Assembly (NCBI GenBank): GCA_019059635.1
Contig: JAGVRJ010000015.1
Span: forward strand, 992,001-1,056,000
Direction of reading: 5' to 3'
DNA: 64,000 bases
From: Proales similis
Taxonomy: Eukaryota; Rotifera; Eurotatoria; Ploima; Proalidae
Below, piece after piece: positions 1 to 11,637 of this stretch; position 1 is the first letter of the stretch, and every line of letters begins with the position of its first letter. Below the pieces are notes generated by a model, which was not told the origin of the DNA, searched no databases, and saw nothing but the letters and a program-made list of their open reading frames with translations. Made by a program: the position numbers and the translations under genes.

Positions 1-1254
1 GCCGCGCGTCTTGCAGACTGGGCCTAAGAAAGGCGATGAATACCTGGTGTACAGAGTTCATTTCAATCGGCTGTTGGACCGGCGGCTGTCGGGCCCACTC
101 ACTTGGAATGTGCTCAGAGAGATGGCGATTATTCCGAATATTGAATGAGTGAACGCGACCGGCTCGTCGCGTCTCACCCACTGCCAGTCGAGTTGGGCCA
201 GAATTATAAGCAGCGAGCTCAAAGAGATGATTGGAATGAGAATCATCAACGATCGATGCAGTTGAAACCACAGCGCTCTGCCGAACAGCTTCTCCTTGCT
301 CAATGTGTCTCGGTGGTATCTTCACGACCCAAATGCGCGTGAGTGAAGGCTGCCTCGGATCGGTCGGTGAAGTTTACCTGGCAATCAGCAGCCCGATTGA
401 AGCGAGTCCGACCCAAGCGATGACCATCAGGCAGCCTTGACGAGGTGCGAGATTGAGCTGTTTCAGTAATTTGCTTGAGTAGGTTGATACTCACCGTGAG
501 CTTTGGCTCTTTCGTCATCCCTTGGAGCGGTCGACTCGCCCGTCCAGCCGTTTACCGAGCTGTGGCCAAAGTCGATTTTGTTCGGGCTGGCGAATGCGTT
601 CGCTTTGTGAAACATCGGCTGACCTTGAATTTTGAACTGCGATTAGAAGGCGCTCGACTATTAGAGCGCCTCCTTGCCTACCTAGAGCGTCTGTCTTGCC
701 CGATGCGTAAAGAAGATAGAACAACTCGGAGTTGAGGTTCGAATAGCCGGAGAGTTGACTCATTGATTTCTGGCGATCAAAGTCGCAGATCAGAGTTCGA
801 TTCTCGAGACGCACGTTCACGTTGGTGATTCCGATTGCACGACGATTAGAGTCGAGCACCACACTCTGCTTGTCGACTGTGTTGTAAAACGTTTCGACCG
901 CGTACTGGGCAGTGTCGAGCGAGAATCGGCACATGCTCACCGAATCGGCGCCCATTCGCCGATCGTCTGAGAAGGCGATCGCCGTGTAAGAGTTGAACAC
1001 AGACGTGCCGCCCGTGATCATGGTCGCCAGCCTGAAGCGGGTGAATTGGCCAAATGTCTTCCACTGAACCACAAACAGGCATTGGTGCAGCTGACAGCCG
1101 ATCGGATGCAAGTAGCAGCCGCAGTCTTGTCCGCAAGTGCCCAGTGTCTTTAGTTTCCTCGTTCATTTAGATTGTCGATTATGAAAGCAAACGCTTGCAT
1201 TACCAGTGCTTGGACCGAGCTGCTTGCCAACAGAACCAGAACAAATAGACGCAT
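1..1254 (-). CDS. FRRS1-like: Ferric-chelate reductase 1-like protein (DOMON + cytochrome b561), 3' end outside window
   Basis: Predicted membrane oxidoreductase of the FRRS1/SDR2 family, in which a luminal DOMON domain precedes a haem-binding b561 core that moves electrons across the membrane. My exons, in transcription order, are 1254-1204, 1147-682, 623-495, 435-378, 319-103 and 43 to the window edge; all phases agree and introns are 56-59 nt. Exon 1 encodes a signal peptide (MRLFVLVLLASSSVQAL). Exon 2 holds a Cys-rich start (TCGQDCGCYLHPIGCQLHQC) and the DOMON domain. Exons 3-5 contain b561 signatures: AHGCLMVIAW with a probable haem His, LFGRALWFQLHRSLMI, and FTHSIFGII. The frame is open at position 1, so the C-terminal membrane segments are missing here. 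The family assignment is strong; substrate and localisation are inferred from the family. Confidence 0.85.
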
Positions 1255-2674
1255 TTTTATTCGAAGAGACTGTAAGCTGATCGCATGCATGCCAAACCGC
1301 GTTCAGATTGAAATGAACGAAACCGGAGTCGGAGGCAGAGAGAGAGAGAGAAAAAAGTTGCGTTCTCGACTATTTGATTACGCAGTTGGACGTTAACAGG
1401 CTGAATCGAATGAGAGTTGAAGAAATTGCCAAGCCGCACGAGTGAGAGCGTCTAACAGTGACCCGCCTCTCAGAAGCGAGCAGGTGAGCGAGAGAAAGGG
1501 AGCGATATTCTTCGTTCAGCAAACAACAAGTGCTGCTGCCCAACAAAAACACATTAGAGCCCAATATCGGTGCCAGTTAGCGTCTAATTTAATACAAGAC
1601 AAATAAGAAATTACATAATTTGTTTTGCTCGAATCACTCGTGTTTGTAATGCTCCACGATTTGTTGAATTGCGCCTTGTTCGTGTTTGTGTGCAACTCAA
1701 TTCAGAGAGAGAGAGAGGAGCGAGTTTATCGTCGCTTGTCGTGCTTTGCTTATTTTTCGCCGCAAATTGCCCTGTTTGCCTGCCTCTATTCATCTGTCCT
1801 CGCTTTCGAGTCAGCTTCTTTTTTTTTTTCTATTTCAATTCAAAACTTTCAAACACACACACAATTCAATTTTGGACAAATTTGCTCTGCTCCATTTGAG
1901 TTGGGCCCGCATTTGCTTGCCAACGATCACGAGTTGGCTGTCCGACCAGCCTCTTTCTAATTTCGGCCCCGAAACGCGGCTGGCTGGCTGGCAGTAAGAA
2001 ATGAATAGGTCAGCAAAAACAGTCAGTTTTGATAATCGTTCAACAGCTTTGATCAATTCTTCGGCCCCAATCTTTATCCGATCGCTTTCAACGGCATCAA
2101 AGACTTAATCGGCCCCAAATCGTGCGCCCTCATCCGACGTCGCAATTAGCAAGAGCTTTCAGTTGGCGCCTCGACTTTCGCATTGTTAGATTCCGCTTCG
2201 ATTCGCTTTTGCCGATCATGGCCGACAAGATGTCACTTTTCCCACTTGGTGGCCGCTATTAATAAAACTTTTAGAGCGAGCGGCTTAGCAGGAGGAGGAA
2301 GGAACGGCGCTTTGACACGCAATCGGCTGAGCAGGATGAAATTCTATTGTTGATGATGAGAACCTGGATGATTGGTGTGAACCTGTGCGTTGCTAATAGA
2401 GTTGATAACTGGAATGGCAGTGGTTATCAGGCAGGCAAACAGAAAAAGGGGGCCACCTGATGAGGCGGTCGTCTACCGACCAAATAAGATTAAGCACGGA
2501 CATAATCGGAGTAATAATGGCTAAAGCCGCAGCAGCAGCAACAGTGATTTAGTATCGATAAGCTCAGGCAGCAGTTGTTTGCTGAAGCGATTGCTGAGAT
2601 AGTAATGACGTGCGGCGGCGATTGCGAGCGCGATTCAACCATCTATCCGCGAGATAGCGAAATCGATTTCACTC

Positions 2675-2712
<38 letters not shown>

Positions 2713-5501
2713 TACTGAAATTAGATTTATGTTCGATAAATGAGATTGCTTGCTGCCAAATGCGCCTGCCAGCTCTATCCAATAAGACTGGATAGAAGAA
2801 GAAAAGGCTCTAAGCCATCAATCGCCGTCAATATATTACTTTTACGGAACGGGCCAGAAAAGGCGGCACCTTCGACACGGCCGCATAAAAATCTGTTTGC
2901 TCACCTCCTCTCTTGCTGACAAGTTTACGGACTTTGGCGCATGCAAATAGGCTGCGCGAATACAACACGCGACAAATCAAACGCACGCTCGATGCCCACG
3001 GCCGGAATAAATAAGTTTGCATCCGAATGCGATGGGACGCCTGTTTGGATTTGCTTGCTTTGTGCTGCTGCTTGATTTGTTTGCCGTTTGCGGCGCGGCA
3101 AGCGAATCAGCCCTAGACAGCAAGCAGGCAGACAGTCAAAAGTCCTGCTTGTGCGTGTGTGTGTGTGCGCCAGAGCGTATTTGAATTAAAAGTTGAAAGC
3201 GACAAATTATGCCTCCCAAGGGTGGGTTTGAAGGCACATGCGTGCCGCGTCTAGCTGCTGACTAGAAGAGGAAGTTAAACGAAGAAGGATCTCGCTCTTG
3301 TCAATGTTTTGACACCAATCGAGCCTCGTTTCATAATATTATGGCAGATTGTGCGTCTCACAAGACGTCAGAGTCGGCGTCGTCGTCGTCGTAGAGTTTG
3401 AGCAGATAAAATCGAGGCTGATTCATAAAACCGTTCAACTGTGCCGCGGCAGCAACATGTTGCAGCCAAATTGTTCCTCTTAAATTATTCATATTCATCA
3501 TATCGCGGCAGCAAATCGCATATCCTTTGATGCGCGCCTCGAGAGATGCCGGAGATGAGAGTTGTAGATGCCTCAGCAGCATAATGCAGCATTCGAGTGC
3601 CAATTGAGTTTATGGCGAAACTTTTATTTTGTAAAACGCCTCATCCGTCCACTAATGACGAGCCTGGAGGCAGACATGGTCGAATATGCGTAACAACAAC
3701 AAGGCAGCCAGGCAAGGCAGCCAAAGAGCTCAATGGGCCCCCAGTGCCTTGAATCGTGCGTGCGTGTTCTCGACTCTTCTTCGGCTCAGTGCGAGAACGA
3801 GAGCAGCACCTCTTCTGCGAATACCACTAGAAGCGTGAGCTCTTGGCAGAATGCGAGCGTTAACACTCAATCAATTGCTATCGCTTTTTTTTCTCTCAAT
3901 TACCTCAAGTAAACACGGCCGATTAAGGCTCTAAATCGCATTACGTGATGAGTTCAACACAAGACTAAAAGCAATACGTTTATGCATTGATAAGGTACTA
4001 GCGCCTTGGATTGGCCCTCTACGACTCTGTGACATCATTGTCGTCGCCGTCGTCGTCTTGGGTAATCATCAACACCAAGCTCATTACGCCATTCGAGTCT
4101 GCCGCCAGCCGAGTTGTTCAGGTGCACTGTCACTTGAACTGACTGTTGAGAAGAGCAATCTTAATGGTTAAATGGGATTTGCCTCTTAGCATTGTGATCT
4201 GATCGTGCTCGTCCTCTTCGTTCATGATTATTAGATCAGAGAACGAGCGAACGACTCAACGATGAAGCAATTGATGGATATTTCTCTTGAACGCTTTCCT
4301 TCCTTCCCTGCCTTTCTCTCTCTCCACCCCTCTCTCCCTCTCTGTCTGTCTCGGTGTCTCCTCGCCATTCTCTGTCTTTTAGCTCCCTCTTTTGCCACTC
4401 ATATCGTCTTCCATCAGCGAATGCTTTTGCCGATTGATCTTCATCATTGTCGATTTAGACTCAAATTATTATTATTATTTCCCCTATTTAGTCGGCGAGA
4501 AACAAGCCGATTAGACGAGCCAGTAGATCTTCATGTCCAACTTTGGTTTCGCTCGCTTCATGCTCTTGCTCATGTCCTGAGCGCGCGGCTGCAGTCGATT
4601 AATTAGAGTCGAGATCTAATTTGCTCGAGCATACGAGCTGCCGATTAACTTGTTGTTTGTCGAAATGTGTGCTTTGGATCACGTTTTTCGCCAATAGATT
4701 TCTTTTTCAACTTTTCTTTTCCCTCTTTCTCTCTCTCCCTCTGGTGCTCTCTCTCTGTGTCGCTCTCTCTCTCTCTCTATCGCTGGGTCGCCGCCGACTC
4801 GACAAAAAGCCGACTCTTTTAGAACGCTCGCGTACCGGATGTTGGAGAAGCGAGCTATGGATGCTAGAAACAAAAAGTTGATTACAATTTTAATAATTTA
4901 TTATGGGCCTGCATTCGAGGCAGCCGGGGTAGTAGTAGTAGTCGTCATCGGCATGTTCAGTGTCGTCATCTTACTTGTTTTCTTCTTATTTTGGTTGCTG
5001 CTGCTGCTGCTGCTGCTATTGTCGTCGTTGCGGATGATGCTTCGAGCTTGCTCAATTTTGCTCGCAATCAGGCACACGAGTCATCTTATCCGGCAACGAC
5101 GACGCCTTCCGAGAGTCGATGGCCTCGAGTGCAAATTAATTATAATCAATTTTTGCGATTTCTGCTCGCATCTTAAAGTTGGTGCTCGCAGCCAATGGCA
5201 TCATCAACAACCAGCAGCAGCACTCAGAGCTCAACTCGTTTTCTCGTCGCTCTACTCCGAGCTGACTTGTCGGCAGTGACTGCTTTATGGCTGCTCTTCC
5301 TCCTCACTTGACTTGTTTTTGGCCATCTCTTTCGCTCGACTTGTTCACATCCACCAAACGAGTAATTAATGAGCATTTAAGGATTTAGATTCTGCTCTCT
5401 TCTGCGAGCTGCGTGTATTTGCATGGGCAACTTGGCCGACTTGGTGCCTATCAGACTCGATTTAGACGAAGAAGACGCTTAGAACGCTCAACCGAGATGA
5501 G
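1255..5501. other. Non-coding interval between the divergent FRRS1-like and CNG genes
   Basis: About 4.2 kb with no convincing exon on either strand. Open frames here are short or built from simple sequence, such as CT-rich tracts at 4313-4350 and 4718-4780 and a CTG run near 4998-5015. It should hold the 5' regions of both flanking genes, but I see no specific regulatory element. Confidence 0.6.
2679..2711. repeat. (CA)n microsatellite
   Basis: An uninterrupted CA dinucleotide run of about 33 nt, the longest CA tract in the first 10 kb. Confidence 0.95.
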
Positions 5502-8203
5502 ATGTTCGTGCCCAGCGTACAAGCAATTCAAAACTGGGCGCCCGACGTCGAATGTCGCAAGTCTGAGCCGCTTCTTCATCAGCAAGTAAAAATGCAGCCG
5601 TACAGTCAGTCGTTCTCGTCGTTCAAGCATCCTCAGTCGGAGGTGATGTCCAACTCGTCGAACCAGAAGCTGAGCGCTCGTGTCTCGGGCACTTGGTCCA
5701 CTCGGCTGCGCATGAAAGAGGCGCGCACCAGGGCCGAGTCTCTGTTCGAGGAGCACCGCTATCGAATAAAAATGATGAAAAAACAGCGCCGCCTCGAGCT
5801 GCAGAAACAGTTCGCCGAGTTTCAGCATCAGAGCGCTGCAATCGAGGACGAGCACAAGGGCGCCAAATGCCACATGACGTTCGTTTTCGATCCGAATGGA
5901 CGACTCAGCTACTGGATGAGTAAGCACACACACACACACACGAAGCGTCTTGTTTCTTTACTGTTATTTGCCTCTGAACGCTAGCTTTGGTCGTTTCGTT
6001 CGCCTTCTTGTACAACTTTTGGGTTCTGATCTACCGCTACGCGTTCAACGAAATCAACGAGCACAATCGCACCTACTGGTTCGCGCTCGACTACTTTGCC
6101 GACTTTTTGTACATTTGCGATATAATGTTCAGCTTCCGCACCGGCTTCCTCGAGGAGGGCGTGCTTCAGACCGATCCGGTTCGACTGAGACACCACTACA
6201 TGAACACGACTCGCTTCTACGTCGACTGCCTCTGTCTGATGCCGCTCGACATTCTCTACTTGTCGCTGGGCTACAACTCGCTCTTCCGCTGCTTCCGGCT
6301 CGTCAAGGTCTACCGCTTCTGGATGTTTCTCGACCGCACCGAGCGACACACCAACTCGCCCAATCTCTTTCGCACGGTTGTCATGCTGCACTACCTGTTC
6401 GCCATATTTCACTGGAACGCCTGCTTCTCTCACATATTCTCTGTCTACTTGTCGGACGAGATGCTCGGTCAGACGACAGCGCGCACTGCACTGCCCAATG
6501 GCCCTTTCGGCCGACTCACATCCTTTCAGGTGAGCTTGTGTCCCTCTCTCGCGCTCTCTCGTGCTCTCACTCTCGGAACGCCTCAAAATTTCAAAACCTG
6601 AATCTAGTCGCTGAATCGGTCCGAGCTGCTCAGAGAGTATCTCAAATCGTTCTATCATAGCACCAAGATAATGACCTTGGTCACCGACTTTCCCAATCCG
6701 CACACAAGCGTCGACTATCTGTTCGCCATATTTCAGCTAATCATCGCCCTGATGCTGTTCTCTTCGATAATCGGCCATGTCGGCTACATCGTGTCGAGTC
6801 TGGGCAACGCGCGCAAAGAATTTCAATGTAAGAAAGAATTTGCATTTGGGCTTTGAACTTTTTCCACTGAACTTGTTTGCTTAGCCAAACTGGACGCGGT
6901 CAAGACCTACATGCGCTTGCGCGGTGTGCCCGAGCGCCTGCAAGATCGAGTGATCAGATGGTTCGACTTTTTGTGGACCAATCACAAGTCAATAGACGAC
7001 AACCAAGTGCTCGATCTGCTTCCGTACAAGCTGAGGGCCGAGATTGCCATTCACGTGCACTTGGACACGCTCAAGCGAGTGGAAATATTTCAAAACACCG
7101 AAGCGGGCTTCCTCAACGAACTGGTGCTTCGACTCAAGCCAGTGCTCTATTCGCCCGGCGACTTTATTTGCCGAAAGGGCGAAGTGGGCAAGGAAATGGT
7201 AAATAGCAACACTCGTGTCAGCAGCAGCAGCAATTAATTTTAATCGATTTTTCTCTCTCTCTCTCTCTCTGCCTCTTAGTACATCGTGAACGGAGGTAAG
7301 CTGCACGTGATATCGGACAATGGGAAAATCGTGCTGGCCACGTTGCGTGCCGGCTCCTATTTCGGCGAGATATCGGTCCTCAACATGGGGGCGTCAGGCA
7401 ACCGGCGCACGGCCAGCGTCAAGAGTGTCGGCTACTCGGACCTGTTCTGTTTGGCCAAAGACGACTTGTGGGAAGTGCTCAAAGAGTACCCGGCGGTCCG
7501 AGTCAAGCTTGAGGCGATCGCCATCAAACGGCTCGAAAAGCACAAAAAGTCAATGTCCGAGCAGTGTAAGTAGACAAGTTTGTGCTCACATTGCTGCTTG
7601 ATGATGCATTTTCGTCAAGTGAGCTCGTCGCGATGCCAGAGTGCGCCCGGTCTAATCGAGCCGTCAGTTCTGGTTCGATTTCAACGAGGCGACCTCGCAC
7701 GGCACGGAACTCTGCCGCCCAGTTTGTTCAAGCGCACTGGCATCTCGCTGATACCAGGCAGCAGCAAATCAAGCAAGCAAAAGCAGCCGATCGAGCGAGA
7801 GGCCGACAGCAGAGAAGAAGAGGAGCCACTCAAGCCTCAAGCGGCCGGCAGTGGCGCTGCATCTGCGACTTATCAGCTGGCGAGCATCAATAGGAGAGCG
7901 AGACGGCAAAAGATTGAAATAATCAAGATGAAGCCCTGTTCGTCGTCAATATCATCCAACGAGCCTCAGTCAGACAGCTTTAGACTAGAGAACGAGTTGG
8001 GCGAGAGACGCGATGACTGTCTTAAAGAGGAGCTCAGTCGACTGAGGCAGCGCGTCGCAGCACTCGAGTCTGAGAACGCCATTCTCAACGGACGTCTTGA
8101 GTCGGCTACCATCCGCTCGGTTCTCAACGATTTCAGCTTGGACGAAGAGCTCGAAATCAGCCAGGCAAAGCAAGAGAGCGACCTGGACGACTTTAGAGCC
8201 TGA
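5502..8203 (+). CDS. Cyclic-nucleotide-gated cation channel subunit (CNG family)
   Basis: Predicted six-TM channel subunit opened by cytosolic cAMP/cGMP. Exons 5502-5919, 5985-6529, 6608-6827, 6885-7198, 7280-7565 and 7620-8203 join in phase to 788 residues. Exon 1 is a basic cytosolic N-terminus; exon 2 holds S1-S5, with an S4-like segment ([14 protein letters not shown]). Exon 3 holds the pore and S6. Exon 4 is a very typical C-linker ([31 protein letters not shown]) and exons 4-5 the nucleotide-binding domain ([51 protein letters not shown]). The tail ends in a Leu-repeat coiled coil ([18 protein letters not shown]), like the trimerisation zipper of CNGA subunits. The C-linker/CNBD favours CNGA over CNGB or HCN. 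Odd: the selectivity filter reads TLVTDFPNP where CNGA has TTIGETPPP. The start is the first ATG in the open frame. Confidence 0.92.
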
Positions 8204-8375
8204 GCGACGACGCTCACTCTGCTCTCTCTCTCTCTCTATCCCTCTCGATCGCGCCCTACTTCTTCTTGTCGATTTTGAAATGTTTAAGATTGATTGTTTG
8301 GATGCAACCCGTTTGTTTGGCGTTTTTTCCTTTTTAAAGCTCGCATCTGATCGGTGTATATATATATATATGAAA

Positions 8376-8381
8376 AATAAA
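8376..8381 (+). terminator. Probable poly(A) signal of the CNG gene
   Basis: AATAAA 173 nt after the CNG stop, just past a (TA)n run and 48 nt before the 3' end of the convergent formyltransferase CDS. Confidence 0.5.
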
Positions 8382-8429
8382 TTGAAAGAAAAAACACCGA
8401 GCGGCCAGAGTTGGTTGTTGCCATTGTGT

Positions 8430-10027
8430 TTAGCTGGCAGAGTCGATCGGAGGCAGTCGAGCCGACAGGATGTGGTCATAGAGAGCGTTCGAAACGCTTT
8501 TAAACTCAACGCCATCGCGATTGTTCATGTAGCCGTTGTAAAAGTCTTGCGCACTCAGCGGCTTGCGAAGCACCATTGAGCCGAACGCGGCCAGTCTGTC
8601 CTTAAAACGATCGAGATGATGGGTCGGTCTTGTGTGTATGGGCTTCCAAACTGCGTCTTACTCTGCATTTGACTGCCAAGATGCGATCGCGTTTTGAATA
8701 GACCAGCTGGCCGGGCTGAAGGCCGTCTGGCTGAACGTCGGCAAACGCTCGAGTAGTGACTATTGAAAATAAAAGCGTTCGAAGTGGCAGATGCAACAAT
8801 TGGATGATGGCTACCTTGGCTGTCGACTGGTAGCATGTCGTGCAGTTTGACCACTTGGTCGTTGAGTAGCGTCCTTAGCGGCCTCTGGGGGTGACATTAG
8901 CTTGATTAGGAGAGAAGAGTCCGAATAGAGAGCGCCAGGCGACCGGTCATCGCTTCGGACCAAGAGGTCGAAGGGAAGACGAAACTGGGCGCGAGACGAG
9001 GCGACTGGCGCCCTCCAGGCCATGGGCGTTACTCTACAATCTCATGAAGGGCCCGATATTGACACTCGACCTCATAAGCGGTTTGTTTGCTCCAGTCTAC
9101 GTAGAACATGTCCTTTCTGAGTTTGTGCGCTGTGCGGCCAATGAGTGGTCGGAGCGGCGAGATGGACGTGTGCAGTAGCTACCGTATGTGACATTTTTCT
9201 CGGCTTGAGCTTGCGCACTCTTCAATTTGGCGTCTAAGTCCTCGAATAGTTCACCTAACTGACCGGAGAAGCGTTTGATTAGCTTTTCGCATATTTTCTG
9301 GCTCTTGGTTGGTGGCGGTGTTGTTTTCGTTTCGAAAACGACGTGAGAAATGAAAATGAGAGTTGCGCACCATTCGATTGGCGACCGAGCCGAGCACGTC
9401 CAAAAGTTGTAAGCTGGTCACTCGTTGGGGCCTTGCTAAGCTCTCTTGCGCTATAATCTCGCCCACGTCAAAGCTGGCAAACGAGTAAGTGTGGTCGTTC
9501 GTGTGACTTGTGTGACTCGGCACAAATTAGAGCAGCTACCGTTTGGGTCGGATCTTCATCAAACTGACTCCGACTTGAGCGTCGTCGAACAGCACCTGGT
9601 AGATGATGGGCGCTGCACCTCGCCACCTTGGCAGCAGACTCGGATGGACGTTTACTATGCCTCTGGACGACAGCCGAATGCCAAACGTTTGAGACTGATC
9701 GGAGAGAGAGAGAGCCTACTTGGGAAAGAGATCGATGAGCGGCGAGGGCAGGAGGTGGCCGAAAGAGGCCACCAGGCCCAGATCGAATGAGTTGAGCTCT
9801 CGCTCGTACGCTCTATTTGGCTTGAGCTCGAGCCAGTTCAGGCATTCAATTTGATGTTTACGGCAGAACAACTGCACTCGGCTGTGAGGTAGCGACTCGC
9901 ATCGGCCGGAGCTGACCACCACAAGCTGATCGATTAGGCGGGATGAGCGTAAACGGTTCACGCCCTCGAGCACCTTGAGCGAGAATAGATCGTTGCCGAA
10001 GAAGACGAGCCTTTGTGGCTTCATCAT
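8430..10027 (-). CDS. MTFMT: Mitochondrial methionyl-tRNA formyltransferase
   Basis: Formylates Met-tRNA for initiation of mitochondrial translation, using 10-formyl-tetrahydrofolate. Eight exons join in phase: 10027-9720, 9662-9540, 9473-9371, 9282-9183, 9129-9038, 8884-8815, 8759-8662 and 8600-8430, giving 354 residues, near the usual length. Exon 1 gives the N-terminal fold ([31 protein letters not shown]). Exon 2 carries the family hallmark [18 protein letters not shown]; here the acceptor was chosen at 9663 because it alone keeps frame and restores this motif. Exon 3 has [10 protein letters not shown]. The C-terminal tRNA-binding domain ends with [11 protein letters not shown], as in animal MTFMT. 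I see no clear transit peptide on exon 1, so mitochondrial location rests on family knowledge. The gene is convergent with the CNG gene, with 226 bp between stop codons. Confidence 0.93.
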
Positions 10028-11637
10028 GAGGCACCTTGAGGCAACAGTCAGTTTCTTTCTCTCTCTATCTTCATTTTGTTTCGCAGCAGCAGCAGTATTC
10101 AGGTCGCGCGTAGTGTTTCACCACCTCCCGCTTTAGGCCGCACTGCATTAATCGACATTCAGGAATGAGTTCTGCCTCATTCGACTCAGATCTTGCTCAG
10201 ATCGCATTTCCAAACTGATTCTTTTCCCTTTTCGCATGTATTTACCCTCTGAGCTAACTTTACAATTATTCGACATTTCATTTTCATTTGTCTAACTGCC
10301 AGAGCGACTGGACAGCCAGAGTGAGTCCGGTTTAGAGAGAGAGAGAGAGGGGAAAGATCAAACGGACCAAGTGACTGACCGACCTGACTGACTAAGCCCA
10401 GAGGCCAATGTGCGACACCAATTCTCTCTCTCTCTCTCTCCCATTCTCTGATTTATTAGCAATATGCTCGGCGCTTGTTGTCGAGTTGTAATTAAGTTAG
10501 ATGCGAGGCCGACTCTAGTGCGCAGTGGGCGGTTTACGTGCAGTCGGTGCCTTTCATTTTAAACGGTGTCCGACCCACTCGTATCTAATTTAGTGTTCTA
10601 GAGGCAGCTTTATGAGGTTTCATCTCTGCCCGTGTACTATTTTCTCTCTCTCTCTCCCGCTCGGTCTATTTAGGTTGTTTTATATTGCGCGATCTAATCA
10701 CACGACGCCTATTTTCTATTCAAAATACTACATTTCTTCCCGAGTTGATATTTTCGCGCGCGCGCGCGCCTCAACACAAACACACGAGGCGAGCACACAT
10801 ACACACACTCAGAGAACGAGGCTGGTTGTGGCCAGGCCGTGCTCATAAATCTCTCCGAGTTGTCCGAAAAACAAACACTTGATTATAATAATTAATTAGG
10901 CATAAAGTGGGCCTTGCTGCTGCTGGCCAGTGGCCAGTCTGAAATTTGCCAAAAAAAAGCGCCGATCGTCATAAATAATGTGAAATAATTTTGCCAGATT
11001 GATTCAGATGTAGGCCATTCTCTCGCTTGTGTGTATATTGAAAGTGAATTAGAAGTGCAAATCAGACCAGTGCTTAATTAAGACGCACCATATGAGTGCA
11101 TCAAAATGAGTCTGTGTGTGTGTGTGTGTGTGCACGCGAGAGTTGTGTGGACCAGAGAGAGAGAGAGAAAGCGAGAGAGAGAGAGGGAAAATGGACGAAT
11201 ATGATCATCGTCGGACGCAAACAATAACATTTTCTCTATCAATATGCGTCCGTGCGAGCAATTGGTTGATTTGTTTGCAGTCAAAGGTCGTCGGTCAATT
11301 TTATTCTGTCGCCAAAATATGAGAATCTGAAGAATGCGATCGAAACTCTTCTGACGGACACACATGCAGACGCAACCGACGGCGATAAAGCAGCCGAATC
11401 CATTTTACTTGACATGCATGCATATGTACGCCAGCCAGAGACTGGGAGAGAGAGAGAGAGCGCGCGCGAGAGAGAGAGCTAGAGAAAGAAAAAGAAAGAG
11501 AGAGTGAGCGGCGGCAGCAAAAGGAGACAGACAAGATGACAAGAAGCGAATAAACATGTTTGACCGGTCTAATCTTTCAAGTTGAAGCTTAGATACGGAG
11601 TCGAGTCAAGCAAGTCGATCAGATCGGATAAAGGGCA
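10028..11637. other. Non-coding interval between divergent MTFMT and PAK
   Basis: 1.6 kb without a supportable exon. It contains GA/CT microsatellites (about 10336-10350, 10422-10440, 11155-11187, 11445-11505), a GT run near 11114-11131 and a short (CG)n tract at 10754-10769. It should contain both promoters; no specific element was identified. Confidence 0.6.

Noticed and set aside
71-102. A 32-nt intron in the FRRS1-like gene
   Set aside because: A 59-nt intron (102-44) fits the local size class and gives a better b561 continuation (FQVFIAFLRPS).
4839-5279. 146-codon frame with long Val and Leu runs resembling membrane segments
   Set aside because: The runs come from GTA/GTC and CTG microsatellites; nothing around it supports a gene.
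5981-6703. 240- and 236-codon frames overlapping the CNG exons
   Set aside because: They overlap the clearly homologous S1-S5 exon in other frames and have no family features.
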